Origin: Istiophorus platypterus
Lineage: Eukaryota; Chordata; Actinopteri; Istiophoriformes; Istiophoridae
Direction of reading: 5' to 3'
Length of the DNA: 64,000 bases
Assembly: GCA_016859345.1 (NCBI GenBank)
Contig: CM029124.1
Span: 17,581,480-17,645,479, forward strand
Shown here: one piece after another, positions 24,401 through 36,936 of the stretch
Layout of the letters: the number at the start of each line of letters is the position of its first letter
Numbering within the stretch: the stretch's first letter is position 1
Made by a program: the position numbers and the translations under genes
The notes under the pieces: generated by a model
Databases searched by the model: none
What the model saw: the letters and a program-made list of their open reading frames with translations, nothing else
Told to the model about the DNA's origin: nothing

Positions 24401-27400
24401 AAAGATGCCAGAGAGCCTCTTGAATTGTTAATGTACACACTACAACTATATGTTATATGTGACTTCAAAGCTTGCATGCATTGCCCCATTGTCATTTATT
24501 TACAGTTAAATTTAATCAATAATGATCAGAATAGATACTAATGAAAACAGTTTGAAACAGATGCAATTCCAGTCCGTTGAGATCAAAAGCAACAAACAGT
24601 GGTTATATAGCAGACATTTAAAGCAATGGGCTTTAGCCATTGGGGAAAAACGATGGTAATTGAAATGCCATGTCATTTGACAAACTGCTGATGTGAGAAA
24701 AGTAATAAATGAAGAATCAAATACTTCTTATCATCATCCTCTCACTGTCATTTAATCTCCTGTTATCATCCAAGAGACAGTTATCGCTTAGTTGCCTCCC
24801 AGAAGGAACCTTGTTCAAAAGTGAAGATACTTATTCCCTTATTCTCAAACAGAGGGGCACAGTCTAATTACATTTGAATCAATGTAAAATGAACCAATGG
24901 AACAACTATATCAATTCTGTTCCTTTCTCTCCACTAGAATACCAAAGAGTTGTTGCTGTGGTAGCAGCACTCCGGTGCTATAACAACATCCAAACCACTC
25001 ATATTTGAAACACCTAAGCTCTTATCTTGTCTGATCTACCACATGGGATTGGTTTGTGCATCGTGCTTCTTGCCCTTACCCATATTTTATGGTTGACATG
25101 GAATATGTAAGTAGACCCCTTGTCTAAGGACGTCTCCATGACTTTCAGTATTTTATTACATCCTCTGCACCGTCTTCACAAAATTTTAAGCCCAGCACAT
25201 TCAGTGTGCTTATTGGTCTGAGTATCTGTGTTGAACTCCTATAATCAAAGCAGTGATGATTGGTACTGAAGGCACAGCCAGAGTGCCCTTTCTCCATTTC
25301 TCTTCAGTGATAGATAGAAAAGTGGAATTGATAGAGTATGCTGTGGGAGGGAAAGGGCCAGTTTCAGCCTATGGTCTCCCTTATGCCTCCTACAAATGGA
25401 GCTGGAGTGATCAACACAAACACCAATCAAGTACTAATTTGATCATTGTGTCTCAAAACTGTGATTGTTAAATTCGAACCTATGCACTTTGGCCTAGGTG
25501 ATCACTGGATTATTGCCAGGTTTGTAGGATATAGCTGCACAGACATTTTACAATTCTGTTTAACTTGTTTGAGTTTTGCCTGAATTTGCCATCCATAGTG
25601 ACTCACACACGGCGCAAAATGTCGAATGTGGAGTAAGAATCCTGGGCTTGTTTGTTACAGTTATAAGCAGAGGTTTCTGTCCTCTCTTCACCTTGAATAG
25701 CATAGCATGCATTTTGAAAAGAGCATGTTCACCACGCCATAGACGTATTAGCAGGGGTATTTCAAAATAGCTCAGGCTTTTGAAAAGACAACCTGCACTG
25801 CTGCGCTTTGTGTGTGTTGTTTGTCCTTATTTCAGACTCAGCGTCTGCAGCAGATTGCCTCACAGGGGAAGAATGCAGACATTTGAATTAAAGCTGCAAA
25901 ACTATTAAAAATGTATGGTCTGTATGAATGCATGACCTATATTTTTCCATGAAAATAAATAAATAAAAAGGGATTTAGGGAGGATGATGCAAATCTTCAG
26001 AAGTGGGACATAGAATGAGCTAATGACATCTATGATAATAAAGACTTTGGATTTCATACTGAGAGTGTAAAGGAGACCAATCGTGTCTTACTCATTCCCC
26101 CATCCACTCCTTTCCTCTTCCTTCATAACCAGTCTGCCCCACAATGGCGCCTGCAATATCTTTTCTAGCATGGCTTTGTTTGAACTGGCCTCTCCCAGTT
26201 CAAGGGTATATTTTGAGTCACCTCTCTCTGCACACTTCAGGCTAGCACAGAGAATGCCTTGGCTTTCATGTAGTGGTGTGTTTTTCAAGTGCCATGACAT
26301 TGGCACAAGGTGGCTTTTGGAGTCTTTGTCTCATTGATGGTGATGTGGCCTTTCTCCTCCATTCTGTCCCTAACCCATGTCCATCTTCTTTTTTCTACCT
26401 CTCTCCAAACCAACCCCAAGCCCTCACTGTCTCCCTTGTCTCAGGTGATTTCTTCTTCACTCTGCCATTCAGAGAATGTCAGGGGACCATGTCAGTGAGA
26501 ATAAAGGCCACTGGTTTCTCTCGCTTCATGATGAACTGTCGTTGTCTGACTGAAACGGCCTGTAAAATTCACTGAGAGAAAAAAAAAATGGAAAACAAAG
26601 CCATCATCGATCAACAGCAACTGATTTGTGCGAAACTTTCACAGGCTGAGTTGTACAGCCTGGGCTGCAGCGGAGAAATGAAACCAAAAAACCTGACTGT
26701 TTGGAAGGAGACTAAAGGGGTTTTGGGTCAGGGCATTAACATCAATTTGTCATTTAGATCCTGTGCATGAAAAGGTCACCTTGTTATCTCTCTCATGGTC
26801 TCCTGTGGCATTAGTTTTCAGTCTGAAATCTGTCTATAGACCACTGAACCAGGGATGTAACACTGACCCTCACTCTGTGATGGGAAAGTAACCTTTTACC
26901 TCATGTTTTCTGCAAAGGCCATTCTGTCTCTAAAGCAACTCATACAGCAGTGTTTCTTACCCTCTGAGTTTATGTGCCTGTTTGTATCCATTTATGCGTG
27001 TATCTCTGCCTGTGTGTGTCTAAGTTCAGGCAAGGCTGTTGGCTGTTTATATGAAGCAGAAGAGTGTATCCATGCTGAAATGACTAATTGGGAAATATAG
27101 TGTACAACCTCATTTGATGCACCAAGCAACTTATTCCCTTTGCATGAATAACTGCAGGTTTATGCCCTAAATACCTTACTTATGTGTAGTTTTCTTACAC
27201 CACTGCAGCCAATATATTGTTCATTTTAACCCAGTACTGGATTATTGGAATCTGTACACAGATTTATGCTTTTTTATTCCTTGTGTTCATCATGTTTTCT
27301 ACCCCAAGGAACTTCTTCCCCCTCCTTCTCCACCTCCGTGCAGGCTACTGCCACGAGATTGGCATCAAAGGGCCATTAAATAGGCTTCTTCTAAATGAAC

Positions 27401-29269
27401 TTGACAGCAAAGCCAAGGCATGGTGATATGGGTGGACATGCAAATCAATATTTCACATCATCAGCCACTGGTTGGTAGAGTATGGGGACAGGGTGACGAG
27501 GTGCAGCCAATACTGTCAGTGATTTAGACCGCAAGAGAAGTCAAGGTATTCCAGTTACGGCTTTGTGGCTGCAATTTACACCTATACAATAAGTATTGCA
27601 GAGATAATCATAAGCCAGATATCATTTCTTTCTGTTTCCTTGCTGAATCCACATTTAGTCATTCTGCTCTGCAGCAATTCAGCTCACAGTTTACAGGAGG
27701 ATGAGTTGGAGGTTGGTGATTGCATTGAAATGACATCTGCGCTTTGTTTATCCAACCATAGATGCCATAACTGTTTGCAGTCTCATTGTCAAAAGAAAGG
27801 TTCGGTGTAAGCAAAGCAGATGGAAGGCATATGGAAGCAAAGACAATTCCCCCCTCATTGAATTGTACCATTTAGTGCTACAGAGCAACTAAGCAATGTT
27901 TCACAACACTACCACTGTTGATGCTGCTTGGCAGTTGTATGAACAGCAAACGTGTCATTCAGTTGTAAATTATGTTACATGCAAGGTCACCTTGTGTAAA
28001 GGTTGGGAAGCAGGAGGAAATGAGCTGAGGGTGTAATTCATCTCTTCATGTCAGCGATATATCACACGTTGGAAATCGAAACGCATGCAGTTAAACTCAG
28101 AGATAACACAAGCACAGACATAGTGCAGATGTCTGTATTTATGTGCCTATTAAACCGTGCATCTAAACACTGTCAAATTTGTGTTTCTTGCTGTAGATTA
28201 TATATTGCTAGAAATTTCATATTTCACAGCATCAGTATAAGAAGTATTATCTGCTATTGATTTGTTAATAAGTTGAAACAATGTCAACCAATACAAATTA
28301 ACTATTCAAACAAATTTATGCAGATGTAGCGTTGTACGTCATCTAGAACATGTAGCTTGTATCTTCCTATTGGCCCTGCTAGATCTCTGTCCTTGTGTGA
28401 CTTTGAACTCCAAGACATGCTCCCTCAAGGATACATGTCTTAGCATAATACAGACAGCTTAGGAGTCATTGAGATGTGGTCCCTCTACTCCTACAGACAG
28501 ACGCTGCTAGGCAAGGGATCCCCCACCCCCCAAAATACCAGTTCTTTGCCAGCACAATGCCAACTCTGTGCTCCTCCAGCTTTGCCACTCTTGAATGTTG
28601 ACTCTATCTCAGTCACACCTCCCCTCCCCCAGACACGGAGGATACAGTGAGGCAGTGTATGGTTCACATCGACTTCAACCGTCTTGTCTGGTAAGATTAC
28701 ATGAAATGATGATAGAAGGCCAGTGCAAGGGGACATGGTGCATTCTTATACTGAGTTACTCATATTTTTTAAATATTTTTTTTCCCCAATAAACCACATT
28801 TTCTGTCATTATCAAATGTCACCCTTTTGCCGACTACTGTGCCAGATATGAGGAGACAGGCAAGGTCAAATCTGTCCCAACAATCCCCAGCTGGCACTAA
28901 CCCCAGTGACAAGGGTGTTTTGGAGAGGGAGACGTTTTCAAGCTGGATGCACAATTTGTCCAGTGTTTACTCCCCTGTCTATGTGCATCACCGACAGTAG
29001 ACCTGAGTGACATCAACATGAAGCCACTGTCACTGAATGCTGTTGCTTTTTTTTTTTTTTCTTGGTAAGCCTATAAATCCCCTCCCAAATTCCACATGTA
29101 ATGCAAGCATGAATTTAAACATATGTGTACAGCGCTACTAGATACACACACACATTAGTGTCTTTGTATTATGAGGATCTTTCATTGACGACATTCAGTC
29201 TGTCTTTAATAGTCATCACTCTAACTTAAATCCTACTGTATCCTTAACCTAAAACTATTTTTTATGTCA
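21499..29269. other. Intergenic stretch without a supported gene (middle part)
   Basis: No exon could be supported. The ORFs present are short, carry no recognisable domain and lack matching splice sites. A block at 27330-27560 has a more even base composition and includes an ATGCAAAT octamer, so it is listed separately as a possible regulatory element. Confidence 0.6.
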
Positions 29270-29378
29270 AAGAAATAGTCTGACGCTTTGGGAAATATGC
29301 TATTCGAAACATAGATTAGAAGATCATTTAGCTTAGAATGAAGACTGGAAACGGGGAAACAGCTAGCTTGGCTGTGTA
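29270..29378 (+). repeat. Dispersed repeat of the 'ggaatagtttgaca' family, forward copy
   Basis: The sequence contains 'gaaatagtctgacgctttgg', 'gaaatatgctattcg', 'cttagaatgaagactggaaa' and 'cggggaaacagctagcttgg'. These are in the order of a repeat common in spiny-rayed fish. It is a diverged, non-coding copy. Confidence 0.7.
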
Positions 29379-29544
29379 CATAATAATAAACTGTAAGCTG
29401 AATTATGCAAAGACAAATTGTGGTTTTACAGGGGGTTATGTCCCAGACTATTTCTTTGTCAAGTATTGTGACTTCGTGGAGCCTCGCCAAAAGATACTCC
29501 AGATACTTCTGGAAGGTGACATTCTTTAACCTTCGAACAGAACC

Positions 29545-29672
29545 TGACTAAACATTTCCCACTGCTTCCAGTCATTATGCTAAGTAAAGCTACCCACCTA
29601 TGAGTGTGGTATATCTTCTCATCTACCTCTGGGCAAGAAAGTAAACAACTGAGGTGTATTTGCCAAAATGTT
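29545..29672 (-). repeat. Dispersed repeat of the 'ggaatagtttgaca' family, inverted copy
   Basis: This is the reverse orientation of the repeat at 29270-29378: 'cccactgcttccagtcatta', 'tgctaagtaaagctaccc', 'cttctcatctacctctgggc' and 'aagaaagtaaacaactgagg'. It lies only about 170 bp from the forward copy. Confidence 0.65.
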
Positions 29673-30584
29673 GGTCTACTCCTTTTACTCTGAAACCCTC
29701 CCATATCCCAACCAAAAAGCTGGTATGCCATCACTTTAAAGGAGTACTTTGACTCTGAAGTTGTAAAATACAATTTGGGAACTGGAAGTGCTTTTATACC
29801 TGTTTATCTGCATCTTTTCATTTTCCAAATACTTCAGAACATCACAGCATATTAATGCAGAAGTATTAGAACTCTGTGATCTTGCTTCACTCCACATTGT
29901 TCTGCTCCTCACAGGCATCTTTGAAATAAATGTCAGTGTAATCAGCAAAGACTTACTACAGTATATGTAACCCATCTGAGCAGATTATAGAGATATAAAA
30001 CTGTGAAATTAGCTTGTTGAAAATGCAGTTTTTCACACTAAATGCTTCCAAAAAAAAGAACTAATCCACTGATTTCAATCAGTTCGTATACTGGATTATA
30101 ATGCTTGAAACTTTAATGTCGCTCCAACATTTTTATTTTCATCAATAAAATAAAAATCTGTGTGCTTAACTGGATATGCTCATTTAATATTCAGGTATGT
30201 TCATGGAAAACTGGTGGGTCTATGTTATATATTGCATAAGCACAGCTAGGTTCCTCAGCCCTGCTAGCAAATGTATACTCACACCTGATGATGAAGGGAA
30301 TGACCTGATTTCCTGTATCTCCAGAGACATTTGTGCAGGAGAAGGCGCGTGATGCATCAGGCCTCCATTTCCCTTCTTCTTCAACCTGTCATGGAATCAA
30401 TCCTGTCTTTAGATGTGGTCTCCATAGGGAACGAATCAGAGAAGGTGCAGTGGTTTAACCTTCTCTGTCTTTCTCTATTTCTATCCGTGAACATATCTAT
30501 CCATCCTTATATTTTGTCATCCTTTCTCCTCTTCCTCCTTGGAGATTAGCTCTCTTTCCTCCCTCTAATGCTGACTTTTTTCCG

Positions 30585-30650
30585 TCTCTCTCTCTCTCTC
30601 TCTCTTTTTATCTCTCCCTGTCTTCTCCTCCCCCTCTCTCTCTCTTTCTC
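30585..30650. repeat. CT-rich simple repeat
   Basis: An imperfect (CT)n tract with short T and C interruptions. The Arg-Glu-rich minus-strand ORF through it is a repeat translation. Confidence 0.9.
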
Positions 30651-33600
30651 GCCTGTCTTGGTAATGCGGCAGCTCTTGGAGCTGAGGGACTATGATTAGG
30701 ACAGAAGAGAACTGGCTGTAAGACAGAGACAAACTCAGAACTGGGTCATCATTGTTTCTGTGTGAGGGCCCGCTCCGCAGATGAAAAGCTTGAAGACAGG
30801 AGGAGCAAACGATGCTCAATACAGCACCGGGAGCCTTAGACATTTCTGGGCTACAGAAATACTCATGGAAAGGAGGAATCGGAACAGCAACACAGATTTT
30901 ATGTAATAAGAGCTGAATAAAACATGCTGCTGGCCCGCTTTTCCATATCTGAACCCTTCAAGTTAGTAATCACCCACTGTTGGCTCTAACTGTGTAAAAG
31001 AGATCTAGCACAATCACAAAGAAGAGCGGAGGTCATCAAGCACAACACAGGGAAAACCTTAGTTGTTACCGGGTAATAGTATCGTTACACTGATCATCAG
31101 TTTTCTCAAGATTTTTCATGCGCTATCTCTCTTTCTTGTCTTCTCTGCAGCCGTCTCTCTGTCTCCCACCCTTTCAGCAGACAGTCTGACAGAGTCTGTC
31201 CCACTCGCCAAGCATTCAGCACTCATCATGTGCATCATTTCCTCTCATCATTCCCCTTGGTGTGCTTCCTCCATCTCCCCTGGCCTATTCACTCACCAGC
31301 AGCCACTCTCCATAAACAACCCTTTTATTTGTGTCTGTGTGTGCGTGATTGTACCTTAGTCTTTAAAATATACAAATACATGTAGTATATATACATATAT
31401 ACATGTAAAATGCTTAGATATTGTTTGTTTATGTATTTGTGTTTGTCACTGTGACAATGTACAATAATATCTCACAAAAAAGATTGTAACACAGTGTGTA
31501 GTATGGAGTTTAACATACCCAGGGCTGAGTGATAAAATTTCCATAATTCACATGTAAAAGCAGCAAATTATGGATTTATTTATTTTTTCACATCTCATGT
31601 GTTGAAAGCAACAAGTATCTCACCTTAGATTTCATCTGTGACAACTTAATGTCTGCTGTTGTTAGCATCTACCCTTTTTGCTAATTTGAGTGTTGCTGAA
31701 TAGGTCAAACAGCATATACTGCACTCTTAGCTGCTGCATTAGCTGCCCGTGTCTCTAGAACAAATTATTTGAGTAAGAGGATGAAGAGTAACCACGATCC
31801 CTGTGACTTATTCTTTCTTTCTCATTTCCCACAAACATGGCATCAAATGGAATTTCCTGCATTCACATGTTGTTATGACTACCTCGAACACCAAACATCA
31901 TAATGGACACAACACACAGTGGGAGTTGAATGTTAATTTAAAATTGATGAATAGATGAATGAAAGCAGATACCAAGCACCACAAAAGTTCTGCTGCAGTA
32001 AGGTGGAGAGATAGAGAGAGAGCTGAACAAAGGACCCGTCTATGGAGGCTTAGCTCACAAGTCGGCACAGGTTATTGATAATCAGATGATCAAGCTGGAG
32101 CCTGAAACGGGATACACCAAAACAAATCACTATGCAACACTTGTGTTTTTCTTCAACGTGATACATTTGATGTCTGTTGTTTGTGGCAAACCCTTATTGC
32201 AAACCAGAATCAGCAGTGCCTTGGCCTACTTTCCAAACCATCGAGGAGCAAATAATCAGCCCGAGCTGAGGATTTGCCTGGCAGTCTCTCCAACATGGAT
32301 TCTTGTGAATCATCCGTTTCTGCAAGTATTGGGTTTCACTGAGAGACTTCTAAGAGTTTTGAGTGTAGCTAACAGAAGGAATCCTGAGACTTCTACTGCC
32401 ATCTAGAGTAAAATTGCAAGTGGTTCATGGGAGAAACCTGTGTGGTCAGAAGAGATTGTAATAATCCTTATATCACAAAGTCTTTTGCATGCAGTACATC
32501 AAGTAACATAGCTCAACTGCCTGTGTATACATGATAGATTACAACTTAGGTGTGCATTATTTCCCCATGTGTTGATTTATTTATCTGATATGTACTGATT
32601 ATAGTATTTAATTACTCCAGTAGGCAGTATTATTTTTGACTTTTCTCTTTTGTAGTTTTTTTCCTCCTCCACCTCCAACCTAGACGAGACCAAGCCACAC
32701 AGCACAGAAATGATGCCAGAACAGTTCCCGGTGCCGGAAATTGCCCGGAGGTTTATAAATGAACTATTTGTTGTTCGGAGTGTGGGAAGCTTTTTCTTTT
32801 TATTATACAAGTAAACTGAACACCCACCACAAAAAAAAGGAAAAGAGAAAGCCAAGGATCATCAGAGGCTTAAAACCCCTTTGATGTGTTATCCCCCTCA
32901 TTTTTCCATTTGAATTATTCCTCTTGTTGTGAATTTTTACTCCTTTGTGGTCTGCGCTATGCTTCCACCACACAATTCAAAATATCCCAACCACTATTTG
33001 CTGATTGTGTTCCACAATGGTTCCTCTAATCACCTTTTTTCATCTATCTTTAATTAAACCTTTTGTTGGACAGAGACACAGGCCATTATGCTCTCTATAT
33101 TTCTCGGAGAATGAATTGGAAAGTGACTAACACCTTATGCTGACCTTTCTGAATCTCTGCCTGCTGGCAGGGCTATGCAGAGCAATTTCACCTACATAGT
33201 TATCTCATCCAAAGGACACCTTAGACTTAATTCTAATAGCCTTTTCAGAAGTCTTTTATTGTGCAGCACTGAGGGTGTTCAAACGTCTCTCAACAGCTTT
33301 TGAAAAGAAGCCTCATGTCAGATGCTGCCTATACACATTACATTGGGGTAGTTAAACTTACATTAACCTCCAAGAGTTGTCATCAATCAAATATGTTCTC
33401 CCTATTGTATTCTTAATCTCACTGTGTGTCATTATAAAGAACCTGCTGAATTAAAAAGAGTCTTGCTTACCATTTCCATATCAATTGTGTCTGTTGGAGG
33501 GAAATAAATACATTCACATTAACAACAGGATTATTACAATCTCATTATAAAATGCTGACTGCCATTTAGTACAACTAGTGTACAACAAATATCACATACA

Positions 33601-36600
33601 AACTTTTTCGATTGCTTAGATAAATGTATATTGTTGACTAGAAAAAAAAAACTGACTAGAAAAAAATCTTGAATTTTTCATTTTTAGATTTCATATTGTG
33701 AACACAGATTTAGTGTCATGTTATTCTTATCGTCCAAAACATTATACCTTTTTCCTGGAGAAGTAGAAAATTTATAGGTAGATATTACAGTTACATTTTT
33801 TTCAACTCGGCACCCAAACAATAGAGGTGTGTGTGTTTTGCACATGAATCAGATTGATCTACCACAGGATTACATTGGTGATCTTAGTTAGAGGCATGAA
33901 ATTTGTCCAATGCTGGGTATTCAGCCAGACACCGAAGATAATTGTTTTACATTACCTGCTCTGGGTGAATAATAGGACCTAATCAGAATCACCTTATAAT
34001 CAACCCCATAGGGCATCCTCATTTGTACACAGTCAAGACAATGGTGTGAAGTCTGTGAGAATGCCAGCAGATGGCAGTACTTCCTTAGCTTGTCTGACCT
34101 TGCAGTGACTGCTGGGAGAATATACCAGAGACAAAGGTCAAATAACACAGCAGTGTTGACTGAGAGAGGGTCAACACATAAATATCTCCAGGGACTTTCT
34201 CAAGTGCATAGTGCGGCTACTTAGTGTGAGATTTGCCAGAGGAAAAGGCAGAAGTCCCATTTCCACCTCAGCAAAATGAAATCAGAAGCCCCTGGGATTT
34301 CACTCTAACCCTCCTGGCCCTCGCTGCAGCTGAGTGATTATTGAAAAATAAGAGGCTAGAAGGTGTGGGGCTGTATTAACTACATAAGGCCTTACAGCAC
34401 AAAGCAACATAGAAAAACAAATGCGAGATGATTTACGTATTTTAATAACTGTTATCTTCTAATCAAGGTCTCACTATCTACCTCATTAACTGTAATATAA
34501 TTTTTTGTGGAGCAAACAGACAATCACAGAAAAACAAGGGGATTATTAATAAAACAGGAAGATACAGTAGTTTATGCATTAAGCAACAATCATTACACTG
34601 TACAGTGTAATATAAGGCTAAATGCCATCTTGTTTGTTTAACGTTTAGTGGACAGGAATTCCTTTGGTTCACTTCAGACCTGCATGCATTTTATTGGCTT
34701 GTGTGGGATTTGGGCAGGAAACCAGAGCTAATGCCCCCTCTCCCACTTCAAACGGATGCCAGGCACCCTTAAATGTCATGGGGTGGTTAGAGAGTTGAAG
34801 AAGGTGGGAGGGAGGGGGGGTTGCGGAGTGAGAAGCGAAAGGCTCACAGGGCGAAAGAGAGAACTCCAGCCACACCGGAGCTGGCCTCCGAGCTTATCAG
34901 CCTGTGCTGGACGTAGCTTTACCGAAGGCTGCTAAGGCAAACCAGATGCAGCAAAGGTTTCTCTGTGCCACTACGTGTCAGGTACAGCCTCGGTCAACCT
35001 GAGGCTCCTTGGAAGTACAGGAGGAGGCCACTGCACAGTTCAAACTCACTGCAGATGTCTCTTACTAGATTACAGTAAAGTATTGGGTCCTGCGGTTCAT
35101 CCTCTCAACTTGAAAAGGTTTGAAGGTTTCATGGTGTCACTTCAATTACTTACCCTGATGAATTTCTTCTGCTTTTTAGATTGACAACTTGCAGTGGTTT
35201 ATAGCTGGAGTATTAAAGCCTGTTGGTGTGTGTTCTGGGGTGTGTTGGTCACTGGGAATCCCACGGTGTCTTTCTTCTCTTGCCAGCAGCAGTGTTTATA
35301 GGATTTTGTCTCATTTTCTCCAGTGTTAATTTATTTCCATAAAGGCAGCCATGACACATTCCCGCCTCTGCCTTCCGTCTCTGTGTGGCTTGACTTTACT
35401 GAGCTATGACTTTCTCTCCCAGTTTTTTCTGTACTGAATGAAGGAATAGACCGGACTGACCTCAGTTGCTGCTGCATGGTTATTTTGACAATGAGCATGA
35501 TCATCGTTGTAAATTCTCTCCATGTCTTCCTCTCCATGTCTCTTCTCTCAATTTCCCTCAGCCTTTCTCTGAAGCTGTACTTTTGTACACCCTGCTATTG
35601 CATTATTTTGTGGTTTTGGATAACTCCTCACTCTATTGTTACACTTCCTGAGATATGTCATTATGGTTCATCTGTGTCATAGGGTAAACGAACATGTTGT
35701 GGAGCAGTTAACTTCAATTTCCCATGTCTGTGACTAAGTCTCTCAAATCTCTCAAAGCTTGCCAGTATCATCCTACTCCCTCTTTGTGGGTCTCTTTTGC
35801 AACCAGAAAATAAAATCTCTCTCATCATCTGGATTATATGGAGCTCATTTGGGTTTGATTGCAAAACCATTAACACACAAATGTATTGGTGACTGACCTG
35901 TGACCTTTCTCATCAGCTGACAAGTGGAACTGATCTCATCACTTCTCCTCTCAGGCTCTTTGGACCTCAGGGGTCTGAGTCAGGGTTTGATAGCATTTGT
36001 GCTGCTCTCTGTCTGACTTGCATGATCCACTGCCACTTAAAGAGAGAGAAAAAGGCTGAGAAATGAGGCATTTCCGGGCCCAATGGTTTATTCCTATAAC
36101 ACAGTGGATTACATTACAACATACATGGGGGAAACCTGACTCATTTTTCATTAAATCTTCTTCTCTGATCATTGTTCCAGACCATCTTTGTGTTTAATCT
36201 GAGAAAAGAAATCTTGTAGACGTGTCTTTACACTATGTCGCACAATTCCTGACACTGTCCAGTTCTATTTGTACTTTAAAACGATGAACCATGCAGAGTC
36301 CTCATCAGGCTTATATTGTTGTTGAATGCTGGATACTAAAAAAGAAATGCTTATATCTATGCCCATATCTTGTATAGCACAGCCCCATCTGCCTCTGTGT
36401 TTCTTCTTTTTCATCTTCAGCGACCCTCATGCCACAAATATGATGTAATACAAGAAGGGTTTTCCAATAGAAAAAAAAGGTGAATGAAATGCTTTGTTTA
36501 TGATCCCTCCTTTTTTTCCTAAGACATGTGTTTATGATCCTTCCTTTTTTCCTAAGATATGTTTTTCATAGGCATTGTTCTGCAGATACATTAAAACAAC

Positions 36601-36936
36601 ATGGATTAAACATTACTATCTACCAAGAACAAGTGATGTACATACAGTATGGTGAAGCTTTCGAAAAGAAAAAGTCAAGTAAAATACAAAAGGCTTAATC
36701 ATATTACTGCTGTCAACTAAAAGACATTTGTCATCAGTTTGTGAAGAACGTTTCATCAATACAACAAACATGTTAACATATAAAGGTCAATAACTAACTG
36801 TCTGGCATTTAACATTGTAGGTCATTCTACAGAGAAACATCAATTTTAGAACGTGAGAAAAATCTTTGCTCCATCCTCATTAACACTGTTTTTGTCAGTC
36901 TCAGTTGTTGACATTTTGTTACTCTCCACCCTATCA
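30651..36936. other. Intergenic stretch without a supported gene (right part), downstream of the SAM/RA/PDZ gene
   Basis: Nothing coding was found. The stretch next to 36937 should contain the 3' UTR of the SAM/RA/PDZ gene, whose poly(A) site I could not fix. It contains an imperfect direct duplication at 36496-36562. Confidence 0.55.
36496..36562. repeat. Imperfect direct duplication, 34 + 33 bp
   Basis: Unit 1 (36496-36529) starts gtttatgatccctcc and unit 2 (36530-36562) starts gtttatgatccttcc. Both end in cctaaga(c/t)atgt. A recent local duplication, about 400 bp beyond the stop codon of the SAM/RA/PDZ gene and possibly in its 3' UTR. Confidence 0.9.
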
